The position numbers and the translations under genes were made by a program. Below, in pieces: positions 21,528 through 30,028 of a stretch of DNA of 64,000 nucleotides (within the stretch, counting starts at the first letter, position 1; the number at the start of each line of letters is the position of its first letter). This DNA is from Rhodococcus sp. 4CII. GTDB lineage: Bacteria > Actinomycetota > Actinomycetes > Mycobacteriales > Mycobacteriaceae. The DNA is taken from NCBI RefSeq assembly GCF_014256275.1, contig NZ_JACCFE010000002.1, positions 6,336,001 through 6,400,000 on the forward strand, written 5' to 3'. The notes beneath the pieces were generated by a model that saw only the letters and a list, made by a program, of their open reading frames with translations, was not told the DNA's origin and ran no database searches.

Positions 21528-21617
21528 GTGTCTGAAGCCGCTGTACATCAGGTCCGCCATGAATTGGCGTTGATCGCTGTCGGCATGCTCGCAGTCGCCG
21601 ACATCGACTGTTGTTGA
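21528..21617 (+). CDS. Cys-containing leader peptide for the sulfate transport operon
   Basis: A 29-codon ORF starting GTG and ending with two adjacent TGT (Cys) codons followed directly by TGA. The C-terminus reads VADIDCC. There is no ribosome binding site, and a -10 box sits 7 bases upstream, so it is probably translated from a leaderless mRNA. Mycobacterial sulfur operons have such short cysteine-rich leaders acting as cysteine-responsive attenuators. The family ahead of the sulfate-binding protein gene (Ms4533A type) is the likely match. When Cys-tRNA is scarce, ribosomes would stall on the TGT pair and change folding of the 185-base leader before cysP. This is inferred from architecture. 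Confidence 0.75.
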   Translation: MSEAAVHQVRHELALIAVGMLAVADIDCC

Positions 21618-21802
21618 TTTCTCCCCGCGCACACGAATGCGCCCGGGTGGCGCCACGCACGCTCGACCTGCCTCGCACCACCGATCGTCGTCCGCACCCC
21701 TGACTGCCCGCTCGGGCCGTCTCTGCGTTCCCTCGCTCGGCATCTTCATCGAATTTTTTTTCGCACCACTCCTCTGTGACAGTTCCCAGGAAGGTTTCTC
21801 CC
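21618..21802 (+). promoter_or_regulatory. attenuator region upstream of cysP
   Basis: The 185 bases between the Cys leader stop and cysP hold no ORF with a start signal. They contain a short GC hairpin (GCCCG-CT-CGGGC, about 21706-21717) and an eight-T run at 21754-21761, rare in this genome. The T-run lies about 40 bases after the hairpin, so this is not a textbook intrinsic terminator. The strong AGGAAGG ribosome site of cysP follows at about 21788-21794 and could be masked instead. Confidence 0.45.
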
Positions 21803-22834
21803 ATGAAACGCCGTTCTCGTAGTCTTCTCACGGCCCTCGTGACGCTCGGAGCCGTGGCCTTGACCGCGTGCAGCGGTGGCGCGAGCGACACGGTCGGCGG
21901 CGACTCCGCCGGTGCCGACGGCAGTGCCGGCACCATCAACCTGTACGCGTACGCGGTGCCGAAGCCGGGCTTCGACAAGCTGATCCCCGCGTTCAACTCC
22001 ACCGACGAGGGCAAGGGCGTCGCCTTCCAGCCGTCCTACGGCGCTTCCGGCGACCAGTCCCGCAAGGTGAAGGACGGCGCCGACGCAGACTTCGTCAACT
22101 TCTCCGTCGAACCCGACATCACCCGCCTCGTCGACGCCGGATTGGTCGACAAGAGCTGGAACCAGGACGCCTACAACGGAATTCCGTTCGGCTCGGTGGT
22201 CACCATGATCGTGCGCGACGGCAACCCGAAGAACATTCACGACTGGGACGACCTGCTGCGTCCCGGCGTCGAGGTGGTCACCCCCAACCCGTTCAGCTCC
22301 GGATCCGCGAAGTGGAACCTGCTCGCACCGTACGCGGCGAAGAGCAACGGCGGCCAGGACCCGGCCGCCGGTCTCGACTACATCAACTCGCTGGTCAACG
22401 ACCACGTCAAGATTCAGCCGAAGTCGGGCCGCGAGGCGTCCGAGGCGTTCCTGCAGGGCACCGGTGACGTGCTGCTCAGCTACGAGAACGAGGCGCTGTT
22501 CATCGAGGGCAACGGTGACCCCGTCGAGCACGTGACCCCGCCGACCACGTTCAAGATCGAGAACCCGGTAGCGGTGCTGTCGAACAGCAAGAACCTGGCG
22601 AAGGCCAACGCGTTCAAGGACTTCCTGTACACCACCGACGGCCAGAAGCTGTGGGCCGAGGCCGGATTCCGGCCGGTCGATCCCGCCGTGGCCACGGAGT
22701 TCGCGGACAAGTTCCCGGCGCCGGCCAAGCTGTGGACCATCGCCGATCTCGGCGGCTGGGCCAAGGTCGACTCCGAGGTATTCGCCAAGGACACCGGGTC
22801 GATCGCTGTGATCTACGACAACGCCACCAAGTAA
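21803..22834 (+). CDS. cysP: sulfate-binding lipoprotein of the sulfate ABC transporter
   Basis: A 343-residue periplasmic-type binding protein. The lipoprotein signal ends in the lipobox LTAC (Cys about 23). The mature protein contains LYAYAVPKPGFDKLIPAFN, the ligand-contact stretch SYGASGDQSRKVKDGADADFVNFSVEPD and TPNPFSSGSAKWNLLAPY, all typical of sulfate/thiosulfate-binding proteins (SubI/CysP/Sbp). The ATG at 21803 has AGGAAGG upstream. It is the first structural gene of the cysP-cysT-cysW-cysA operon and sits after the Cys leader peptide. Thiosulfate specificity cannot be excluded. Confidence 0.93.
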   Translation: MKRRSRSLLTALVTLGAVALTACSGGASDTVGGDSAGADGSAGTINLYAYAVPKPGFDKLIPAFNSTDEGKGVAFQPSYGASGDQSRKVKDGADADFVNFSVEPDITRLVDAGLVDKSWNQDAYNGIPFGSVVTMIVRDGNPKNIHDWDDLLRPGVEVVTPNPFSSGSAKWNLLAPYAAKSNGGQDPAAGLDYINSLVNDHVKIQPKSGREASEAFLQGTGDVLLSYENEALFIEGNGDPVEHVTPPTTFKIENPVAVLSNSKNLAKANAFKDFLYTTDGQKLWAEAGFRPVDPAVATEFADKFPAPAKLWTIADLGGWAKVDSEVFAKDTGSIAVIYDNATK

Positions 22835-22841
22835 GACCGAC

Positions 22842-23729
22842 ATGAGCAACACACCGACGACGACGACGGCGGGCGGACGCGGCACCACGGTGCCGTCTCC
22901 GCCCGCTCCGCCCGCTCGCAAGAAGGTCGCCCGGGTCACCGGTGCGGTGGGCCCGCTCGGCATCGGCATCGCGACGCTCTGGCTGAGCATCATCGTGGTT
23001 CTGCCTCTCGCCGCACTCACCGTGGCGTCGTTCGGCGACGGGATCGGCGGGTTCGTGGACGCGATCACCTCCCCGGTGGCGCTGGCATCCCTGCGCGTCA
23101 CCGTGCTGGTGTCGGTGGTGGTGGCCGTGATCAACGTGGTCATGGGCACACTCATCGCGTGGGTTCTCGTCCGCGACGAGTTCCCCGGGAAGCGGATCGT
23201 GAACGCGTTGATCGACCTACCGTTCGCGTTGCCGACGATCGTGGCCAGCATCGTGCTGCTGTCGCTGTACGGCCCGGAGAGCCCGATCGGGATTCATCTC
23301 AACGCCACGCAGCCCGGTCTGATCGTGGCCCTGGCATTCGTGACGTTGCCGTTCGTCGTCCGCTCGGTGCAGCCGGTGCTGATCGAGGTGGACAAGGAGG
23401 TGGAGGAAGCCGCGGCCTCACTGGGCGCGGACAATGTGACGATCTTCCGCCGGGTGGTGCTCCCGACCCTGACACCGGCCGTCATCAGCGGCGCCGGGCT
23501 CGCGTTCGCCCGCGCGATCGGTGAATACGGATCGGTCGTCCTGATCGGCGGAAACATTCCCCGAGAGACTCAGGTCGCTTCCCAGTACATTCAACAGCAG
23601 ATCGAAATCGATCGGCCGGCCGCTGCGGCGGCCGTGTCGGTGGCCCTCCTGGCCATCGCGTTCGTGACGTTGTTCGTCCTCCGGGTCTTCGCCAGCCGGG
23701 GGCAGCGTCGTGAGGAGCAGGCGGAATGA
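22842..23729 (+). CDS. cysT: sulfate ABC transporter permease CysT
   Basis: A 295-residue permease with a Pro/Thr-rich cytoplasmic N-terminus (about 35 residues) and then six predicted membrane helices. The EAA loop reads EEAAASLGADNVTIFRRVVLPTLTPAVISG (split here by family convention), the contact site for the ATPase. It starts 7 bases after cysP. It pairs with CysW to form the translocation pore for sulfate. Confidence 0.93.
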   Translation: MSNTPTTTTAGGRGTTVPSPPAPPARKKVARVTGAVGPLGIGIATLWLSIIVVLPLAALTVASFGDGIGGFVDAITSPVALASLRVTVLVSVVVAVINVVMGTLIAWVLVRDEFPGKRIVNALIDLPFALPTIVASIVLLSLYGPESPIGIHLNATQPGLIVALAFVTLPFVVRSVQPVLIEVDKEVEEAAASLGADNVTIFRRVVLPTLTPAVISGAGLAFARAIGEYGSVVLIGGNIPRETQVASQYIQQQIEIDRPAAAAAVSVALLAIAFVTLFVLRVFASRGQRREEQAE

Positions 23730-24532
23730 AGCTCTCGGGATCGACCCGGATCACGCTGCGTGCGGTCGCGCTGCTCTATCTGTTCGGGCTGCTGGTGGTG
23801 CCGATCGTCATCATCCTGTTCCGCACGTTCGAGAACGGTATCGGCGCCTTCGTCGAATCGATCAGCACGCCCGCCACGATTTCCGCGCTCAATCTGTCCC
23901 TGCTGATCGTGGCCATCGTCGTCCCGGTCAACGTGGTGTTCGGGATCGTGACGGCCCTGGCACTGGTGCGGGGCCGCTTTCCCGGACGTGGTCTGGTGCA
24001 GGCGGTGGTCGACCTGCCGTTCGCCGTGTCGCCGATCGTGGTCGGTGTGTCGCTGATCCTGCTGTGGGGCGCCAACGGCTGGTTCGGCGGACTCGAATCG
24101 CTGGGATTCAGGGTGATCTTCGGGCTGCCCGGCATGGTCATCGCCACCCTGTTCGTGACGCTGCCGTTCGTCGTGCGGGAGGTGGAGCCCGTCCTGCACG
24201 AGATCGGCGAGGAACAGGAACAGGCCGCGGCGACGCTCGGCGCGAGCCGCTGGCAGACCTTCTGGCTGATCACCCTGCCCGCCATCCGCTGGGGCCTGAC
24301 GTACGGCGTGGTCCTGACCGTCGCCCGGTCGCTGGGCGAGTTCGGTGCGGTGATCATGGTGTCGTCGGGATTCCCCGGCGTCTCCCAGACCCTGACCCTG
24401 CTGGTGCATTCGCGCTACATCGACGACCACAACACGTTCGGTGCGTACTCCGCAGCCACCCTGCTGATGGGCATCGCGCTGATCACCCTGCTTCTGATGA
24501 CCCTGCTCGACCGCAAGAGGAGCACCACATGA
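23726..24532 (+). CDS. cysW: sulfate ABC transporter permease CysW
   Basis: A 268-residue permease with six predicted helices and an EAA motif (QEQAAATLGASRWQTFWLITLP). Its ATG overlaps the cysT stop (ATGA), so the two pore subunits are translationally coupled. It shares the sulfate-permease features DLPFAVSPIVVGVSLILLWG and FPGRGLVQ. The stop overlaps the cysA start in the same way. Confidence 0.93.
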   Translation: MKLSGSTRITLRAVALLYLFGLLVVPIVIILFRTFENGIGAFVESISTPATISALNLSLLIVAIVVPVNVVFGIVTALALVRGRFPGRGLVQAVVDLPFAVSPIVVGVSLILLWGANGWFGGLESLGFRVIFGLPGMVIATLFVTLPFVVREVEPVLHEIGEEQEQAAATLGASRWQTFWLITLPAIRWGLTYGVVLTVARSLGEFGAVIMVSSGFPGVSQTLTLLVHSRYIDDHNTFGAYSAATLLMGIALITLLLMTLLDRKRSTT

Positions 24533-25542
24533 TCACCGTGACCGGCGCCCGGAAGAACTACGGGTCCTTCGCTGCCCTCGACGACGTCACCATCGACATC
24601 CCCTCGGGTTCGCTGACCGCGCTCCTCGGGCCGAGCGGTTCCGGCAAGTCGACCCTGCTCCGGTCGATCGCCGGCCTGGAAACCCTCGACTCCGGAACCG
24701 TGGTGATCGGCGGGACCGACGTCACGAACATCTCGCCGCAGAAGCGGGACATCGGGTTCGTGTTCCAGCACTACGCGGCGTTCAAGCACATGACGGTGCG
24801 CGACAACGTCGCGTTCGGTCTGAAGATCCGCAAGCGTCCGAAGCCGGAGATCGACAAGAAGGTCAACGAGCTTCTCGAGATCGTCGGCCTCGACGGATTC
24901 CAGCACCGCTACCCGGCGCAACTGTCGGGCGGTCAGCGTCAGCGCATGGCGCTCGCGCGGGCACTGGCCGTGGACCCGAAGGTCCTTCTCCTCGACGAGC
25001 CGTTCGGCGCGCTCGACGCGAAGGTCCGCACCGACCTGCGCACCTGGCTGCGCCGGCTGCACGACGAGGTGCACGTGACCACCGTGCTCGTAACCCACGA
25101 CCAGGAGGAGGCGCTCGACGTCGCCGACCGCATCGCGGTTCTCAACAAGGGCCGCATCGAGCAGATCGGTCAACCGGAAGACCTCTACGACCGGCCCGAC
25201 AACGATTTCGTGATGTCGTTCCTCGGGTCGGTTGCCAAGCTCAACGGGCAACTGGTCCGCCCGCACGACATCCGCCTCGGCCGCGACCCCGACATGGCCC
25301 TCGCGCAGCAGTCGGGGACGGCCGAATCGCTGGGCGTCACGCGGGCGACGGTCGAGCGGGTGGTGCATCTGGGTTTCGAGGTGCGGGTGGACCTGCGCAA
25401 CGAGGCCACCGGCGAACCCTTCTCCGCGCAGGTGACGCGCGGCGACAGCGCCGCGCTGGGCCTGCAGGAAGGCGAGACCGTGTACGCCCGGGCGACGCGG
25501 GTCCCCGAACTCCCGGAGGCCGAAGTTCCGGTATCCCTGTAA
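24529..25542 (+). CDS. cysA: sulfate ABC transporter ATP-binding protein CysA
   Basis: A 337-residue ATPase: Walker A GPSGSGKST, Q-loop in FVFQHYAAF, signature LSGGQRQRMALARAL, Walker B VLLLDEPFGALD and H-loop VTHDQ. A C-terminal regulatory TOBE-like domain (about 240-335) includes ARATRVPELPE. It powers sulfate import by CysT/CysW. ATG at 24529 overlaps the cysW stop. Subunit order and coupling follow the mycobacterial subI-cysT-cysW-cysA operon. Confidence 0.95.
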   Translation: MITVTGARKNYGSFAALDDVTIDIPSGSLTALLGPSGSGKSTLLRSIAGLETLDSGTVVIGGTDVTNISPQKRDIGFVFQHYAAFKHMTVRDNVAFGLKIRKRPKPEIDKKVNELLEIVGLDGFQHRYPAQLSGGQRQRMALARALAVDPKVLLLDEPFGALDAKVRTDLRTWLRRLHDEVHVTTVLVTHDQEEALDVADRIAVLNKGRIEQIGQPEDLYDRPDNDFVMSFLGSVAKLNGQLVRPHDIRLGRDPDMALAQQSGTAESLGVTRATVERVVHLGFEVRVDLRNEATGEPFSAQVTRGDSAALGLQEGETVYARATRVPELPEAEVPVSL

Positions 25543-25567
25543 TTTCCGAGTGAGGTAGGAGGCGACT

Positions 25568-26947
25568 GTGCCGACCCCGGCGAATCCCGTCCGTGACAAC
25601 GTCCTGATCGTGCACTGGCACGACCTCGGCCGTCACCTCGGATGTTACGGGGCGTCCGGGGTGCACAGTCCCCACCTCGACCGGCTCGCCGCCGAGGGCG
25701 TCCTGCTCACCGACGCCCACGCGGCGGCACCGCTGTGCTCGCCGTCGCGCGGCGCCCTGTTCTCGGGCCGGTATCCGCACAGCAACGGCCTGATCGGTCT
25801 CGCCCACCACGGCTGGCAGTACCACGACGACGTCCGCACCCTGCCGTCCCTGCTGGCGGAGTCGGGCTGGTACACGGCGCTGTTCGGGATGCAGCACGAG
25901 ACCGCCTATCCCACGCGGCTCGGCTACCACGAGTACGACGTCACCAATTCTTACTGCGATTACGTCACCGATCGAGCGTCGCGGTGGCTGGCGCGCTTCC
26001 CGACGCGACCGTTCCTGCTGACGGCGGGCTTCTTCGAGACACACCGCCCGTACCCGGTGGACCGCTATCCCGCCGCCGATCCCGACGGGTTCGACGTCCC
26101 GTCGTACCTCCCCGACCGACCGAAGGTCCGCGAGGATCTGGCCGGATTCCACGGTTCGATCGAGGTGGCAGACGCCGCTGTCGGCCGGTTGCTGCAGACA
26201 CTGGACGACGAGCACCTCGACGACAGCACGTGGGTCGTGTTCCTCACCGACCACGGTGAGGCATTCCCCGGCGCGAAGTCGACCCTGTACGCGCCGGGTA
26301 CCGGAATCGCGACGATCATTCGGCCCCCGCGACGGTTGCGGGCGGAGCCCCGCGTGTACGATGACCTGTTCAGCGGGGTGGATCTGGTTCCCACGCTCCT
26401 CGAACTGCTCGGAGTGCCGGTACCCGAGGAAGTGGAAGGCATCTCCCACGCCGCGCAGTTGCTGGGGCGATCGGCGTCGACCGCGCGCGACGCGCTGTTC
26501 ACGGAGAAGACCTTCCACGACAGCTTCGACCCGATCCGGGCCGTCCGCACCAAGCGGTTCAGCTACATCGAGAATTACGCGCCCCGGCCCAGGCTCGACC
26601 TGCCCCTCGACATCGCGAACAGCCTGTCCGGGGAGGCATTGGGCCCCGAGCATCTCGATCCCCGCCCGAGCAGGGAACTCTACGACCTCGGCGCCGATCC
26701 CGGCGAGCGCGACAACCTCGCCGACACCGAGGAGTTCGCGGAGACCCAGGCCGAGCTCGCGCTGGAACTGGCGGCGTGGCGGCGGTCGACGGGTGACTCG
26801 ATCCCGAGCGAGGAGGAGGGAACGGCGTACGCCCGGAAGGCCATGGAGGAATACCTCGCCACTCTCGGTCGGGTGCCGGACGTGCGTTCGGCCTACAGCG
26901 CGGAACGCGGAATCCTCGACGAGCCGCGGAGCGGCGTGGTCACGTAG
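25568..26947 (+). CDS. type I sulfatase (formylglycine-dependent)
   Basis: A 459-residue alkaline-phosphatase-fold enzyme. Cys57 in the motif C-S-P-S-R is the residue converted to formylglycine in type I sulfatases, followed by GALFSGRYPHSNGL. Metal and active-site stretches include LTDHGEAFPGAKSTLYAPG and FFETHRPYP. The protein resembles heparan-N-sulfatase-like members, but the substrate is unknown. It lacks a signal peptide, so it would act on sulfate esters already in the cytosol. GTG at 25568, with GTAGGAGG upstream, lies 25 bases after cysA, so it probably shares the cys transcript and releases sulfate for assimilation. No formylglycine-generating enzyme gene is in the window. Confidence 0.87.
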   Translation: MPTPANPVRDNVLIVHWHDLGRHLGCYGASGVHSPHLDRLAAEGVLLTDAHAAAPLCSPSRGALFSGRYPHSNGLIGLAHHGWQYHDDVRTLPSLLAESGWYTALFGMQHETAYPTRLGYHEYDVTNSYCDYVTDRASRWLARFPTRPFLLTAGFFETHRPYPVDRYPAADPDGFDVPSYLPDRPKVREDLAGFHGSIEVADAAVGRLLQTLDDEHLDDSTWVVFLTDHGEAFPGAKSTLYAPGTGIATIIRPPRRLRAEPRVYDDLFSGVDLVPTLLELLGVPVPEEVEGISHAAQLLGRSASTARDALFTEKTFHDSFDPIRAVRTKRFSYIENYAPRPRLDLPLDIANSLSGEALGPEHLDPRPSRELYDLGADPGERDNLADTEEFAETQAELALELAAWRRSTGDSIPSEEEGTAYARKAMEEYLATLGRVPDVRSAYSAERGILDEPRSGVVT

Positions 26948-27013
26948 GTGCCGCGAGCGGATGATGTGCCGGTTCCGCGCTCGCGACCTGCACGGCGGTG
27001 GTGCACAGGAACC

Positions 27014-27226
27014 GTGAGCGCCGACGGCCCGCGGTGGAATCCACCGACGCGTCTGCGCGAGGTGGTGTGCAGACTCGGCCGCTCGGCTCGGCTCGCCGGC
27101 CCGGGCGAGGTCGTGGTGATCACCGGCCGCGGGCACGATCCGGTCCAGGAGTGCGGCCGCCACCGACGGTTACAGGACGACCGCGGCGCGCTCCGGGAGG
27201 CCCTGCTCAGCCTCGCCGAACGCTGA
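27014..27226 (+). CDS. small hypothetical protein
   Basis: About 70 residues from GTG 27014 (ACAGGA upstream); an in-frame GTG at 26948 touches the sulfatase stop and would give 92. Third positions are GC-rich as in coding DNA. The core VVVITGRGHDPVQEC looks like a strand-turn, the rest is Arg-rich and helical. No family is recognised. It ends one base before the convergent cysNC stop. It is probably the last gene of the cys-sulfatase transcript. Confidence 0.4.
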   Translation: MSADGPRWNPPTRLREVVCRLGRSARLAGPGEVVVITGRGHDPVQECGRHRRLQDDRGALREALLSLAER

Positions 27227-27227
27227 G

Positions 27228-29108
27228 CTACCGCCGGGCCTCGTGCCGGGCGAGTTCGGCGAGGACGCGTGCGACGAGGTCGTCGAGGTCGGCGCCGGTG
27301 GTGTCGAACGCGAGGTCCGGGTTCTCGGGGGCCTCGTACGGGGCGTCGATACCGGTGAGGCCGCGGAGTTCGCCGGCCCGCGCGCGGGCGTAGAGGCCCT
27401 TCGGGTCGCGTCGCTCGCACTCCTCGACGGGGGTGCTGACGTGAATCTCGAGGAACGGCAGGTCCGCGGCCTCGTTCAGGGCGCGGGCGATTGCCCGGTC
27501 CGATCGGAGCGGCGACACCATCGAGGCGATCGCCACCACCCCGGCATCGGCGAACAACCGGGTGAGATGGCCGACGCGCCGGATGTTTTCGGCACGGTCG
27601 CCCGGGGTGAACCCGAGGTCGTCCGAGATTCCGTGCCGGACGTTGTCGCCGTCGAGGAGGTACGCGGCGCGACCGGCATCGACGAGGGTCCGTTCCAGCG
27701 CGACCGCCACCGTCGACTTGCCGGAGGCCGGCAGCCCGGTCAGCCAGATCGTGGCGCCCCGCTGCCCGGTGGCCGTCCAGCGGCGCTCCCGATCGAGCGA
27801 CGACGGGTGCCACTTGATGTCGTTGCGGGTCTGCGCGCCGGGCACGACTTCGCGGGTGTCGCTGACGGTGCCGGCGCCGACGGTGTCGTTGCTCTGCTCG
27901 TCGATGAGGATGAAGGCGCCTGCGTCGCGATTGGTGGCGTAGGGGTCGGCGAGCACCACCGTGCTCGTCCGGAGCGTGATCCGGCCGATGTCGTTGAGGG
28001 CGAGCTCGCCGGGGGAGTCGTGTTCTTCGAGGGTCTCCGGGTCGAGCCGGGTATGTAGCGCCTGGACGGTGGCGCGGACCATCCGGCTCGTGTGCTTCAG
28101 CGCCACCCGGTCGCCCGCCCGCAGCGGGGTCTCGCTGAGCCAGCACACGGTCGCGTCGATCTCGCGGGCGGCGACGGGCGCGGTGGCGTCGGCGGCCGCG
28201 CTGACGACGAGATCACCGCGGGCGACGTCGAGGTCGTCGGCGAGTTCGAACGACACCGACAGCGGTGCGACCGCGACGGCCCGGTTCGGATCGAGCGTGT
28301 CGAGGGCGGTGACCGCGCTGCGGGAACCGGCGGGCAGCACCAGCACCTCGTCCCCGACGGAGAGGGTGCCCGCGGACAGTCGCCCGGTGTAGCGGCGCCG
28401 CTGGTGGTCCGTGGGACGCGCGACCCATTGGATCGGCAGTCGCAGTTCGGACGCGACGGCCGACGGTGCGGCCAGTTCCACCCCCTCGAGGTACTCGAGG
28501 ATCGTGGGTCCGTCGTACCAGGGTGTCGAATCCGACCGGGCCACGACGTTGTCGCCACGGGTGGCGGACACCGGGATCACCGTGAGGTCGCGGCCGCCGA
28601 GGCGCTGCGCGAGCAGGCCCAGTTCGGCCTCGACTTCCTTGAACCGGGTCTCGTCGAAGTCGACGAGGTCGATCTTGTTGACCACCGCGACCAGGTGCGG
28701 CACGCCGAGGAGGTCGGCGATCCGGGCGTGGCGCCGGGTCTGCCGGAGCACACCGGCACGCGCGTCCACCAGCAGCACGGCCACGTGGGTGTTCGACGCG
28801 CCGGTGAACATGTTGCGGGTGTACCGCTCGTGGCCGGGGGTGTCGGCGAGGACGAAACTCCGGGTGGGGGTGGAGAAGAAGCGGTACGCGACGTCGATGG
28901 TGATGCCCTGCTCGCGTTCGGCCCGCAGTCCGTCGGACAGGGCGGCGAGGTCGGCCTCGCCGTCGGCGTCGGTCACCGCCTCGAGGTGGTCGGTGGGCAG
29001 GCTGCCCGTGTCGTGGAGGAGCCGCCCGATCAGGGTGCTCTTGCCGTCGTCGACGCTGCCCGCCGTGGCGAGGCGCAGCAATTGGCGGGGCCGGCCGATG
29101 GTGGTCAT
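27228..29108 (-). CDS. cysNC: bifunctional sulfate adenylyltransferase GTPase subunit / APS kinase
   Basis: A 626-residue fusion. The N-terminal EF-Tu-like GTPase (GSVDDGKST, DTPGHE, NKID) is CysN, which drives APS formation with CysD. A linker at about residues 425-445 leads to the APS kinase CysC (P-loop GLPASGKST, then DGDNVRHGISDDLGF and the lid region). The product with ATP is therefore PAPS, the sulfuryl donor. The start ATG at 29108 overlaps the cysD stop. It is the last gene of stf0-cysD-cysNC, so the PAPS is presumably made for the adjacent sulfotransferase. A second, kinase-less CysN is encoded at 39184. Confidence 0.95.
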   Translation of the reverse strand: MTTIGRPRQLLRLATAGSVDDGKSTLIGRLLHDTGSLPTDHLEAVTDADGEADLAALSDGLRAEREQGITIDVAYRFFSTPTRSFVLADTPGHERYTRNMFTGASNTHVAVLLVDARAGVLRQTRRHARIADLLGVPHLVAVVNKIDLVDFDETRFKEVEAELGLLAQRLGGRDLTVIPVSATRGDNVVARSDSTPWYDGPTILEYLEGVELAAPSAVASELRLPIQWVARPTDHQRRRYTGRLSAGTLSVGDEVLVLPAGSRSAVTALDTLDPNRAVAVAPLSVSFELADDLDVARGDLVVSAAADATAPVAAREIDATVCWLSETPLRAGDRVALKHTSRMVRATVQALHTRLDPETLEEHDSPGELALNDIGRITLRTSTVVLADPYATNRDAGAFILIDEQSNDTVGAGTVSDTREVVPGAQTRNDIKWHPSSLDRERRWTATGQRGATIWLTGLPASGKSTVAVALERTLVDAGRAAYLLDGDNVRHGISDDLGFTPGDRAENIRRVGHLTRLFADAGVVAIASMVSPLRSDRAIARALNEAADLPFLEIHVSTPVEECERRDPKGLYARARAGELRGLTGIDAPYEAPENPDLAFDTTGADLDDLVARVLAELARHEARR

Positions 29109-30028
29109 CAGAAGTACCCCTCGCGTTTGCGGTCTTCCATCGCGGCGACGGAAGTCCTGTCGTCGGCCCGGGTCTCGCCGCGTTCGGAGACCGTGGCCGC
29201 GGCGATCTCCTCGATCACCCCGGCGACGTCGCCGGCGTCCGAGCGCACGGCACCGGTGATGGTGAGGTCTCCGACCGTGCGGTACCGCACCCGGAGTCGT
29301 TGCACCAGTTCGTCTTCGGTGGGCAGCGTGTATTCGGACAACCCGAGCAGGATGCCGTCCCGTTCGAACACCTGCCGCTCGTGGGCGAAGTAGATCGACG
29401 GCAGTTCGAGGTTCTCGAGTTCGATGTACCGCCAGATGTCGAGTTCGGTCCAGTTGCTGAGCGGGAACACCCGAACCTGTTCGCCCCGGCGGATTCTCCC
29501 GTTGTACAGCGACCACGGTTCGGGACGCTGGGCACGCGGATCCCACTGCCCGAACTCGTCGCGGAAGCTGAGCACCCGCTCCTTCGCGCGGGCTCGTTCC
29601 TCATCTCTGCGCGCCCCACCGAATGCGGCGTCGAAGCGGTATTCCTCGAGAGCGTCGAGCAGGGTGCGGATCTGCAGGCGGTTGCGGGACGCGCCCGGGC
29701 TGCCCGATTCGGTGACGCGGCCCTTGTCGATCGACTCCTGCACCGACGCGACGATCAGCCGGTGCCCGTCCTCGGCGAGCCGGCGGTCGCGGAATTCGAT
29801 CACCTCGGGGAAGTTGTGGCCGGTATCGACGTGCAGCACCGGAAACGGCACGGGTGTGGGCCGAAACGCCTTCTCCGCCAGCCTGAGGAGAACGATCGAG
29901 TCCTTGCCCGCGGAGAACAGCAGCACGGGTCGTTCGAGTTCGGCGACCACCTCGCGAATGATGTGCACCGCCTCGGCTTCGAGCGCGCGGAGTTCGTCGA
30001 CGGCCGCAAGGAGAGCGGTGGTGGTCAT
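29108..30028 (-). CDS. cysD: sulfate adenylyltransferase small subunit (sulfation module copy)
   Basis: A 306-residue PP-loop ATP sulfurylase subunit. PP-loop SAGKDS at about residue 38, then HVDTGHNFPEV, the Arg-rich GGARRDEERARAKER, FPLSNWTELDIWRYI and the invariant C-terminus EDRKREGYF. It adenylylates sulfate to APS while CysN hydrolyses GTP. ATG at 30028 overlaps the stf0 stop, and the stop overlaps cysNC. It is clearly divergent from the second CysD at 40503, so the two are old paralogues rather than a recent duplication. Confidence 0.94.
   Translation of the reverse strand: MTTTALLAAVDELRALEAEAVHIIREVVAELERPVLLFSAGKDSIVLLRLAEKAFRPTPVPFPVLHVDTGHNFPEVIEFRDRRLAEDGHRLIVASVQESIDKGRVTESGSPGASRNRLQIRTLLDALEEYRFDAAFGGARRDEERARAKERVLSFRDEFGQWDPRAQRPEPWSLYNGRIRRGEQVRVFPLSNWTELDIWRYIELENLELPSIYFAHERQVFERDGILLGLSEYTLPTEDELVQRLRVRYRTVGDLTITGAVRSDAGDVAGVIEEIAAATVSERGETRADDRTSVAAMEDRKREGYF

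Noticed and set aside
27228..29108. Frameshift joining cysN and cysC
   Set aside because: The fusion is in one clean frame and CysNC fusions are common in actinobacteria.
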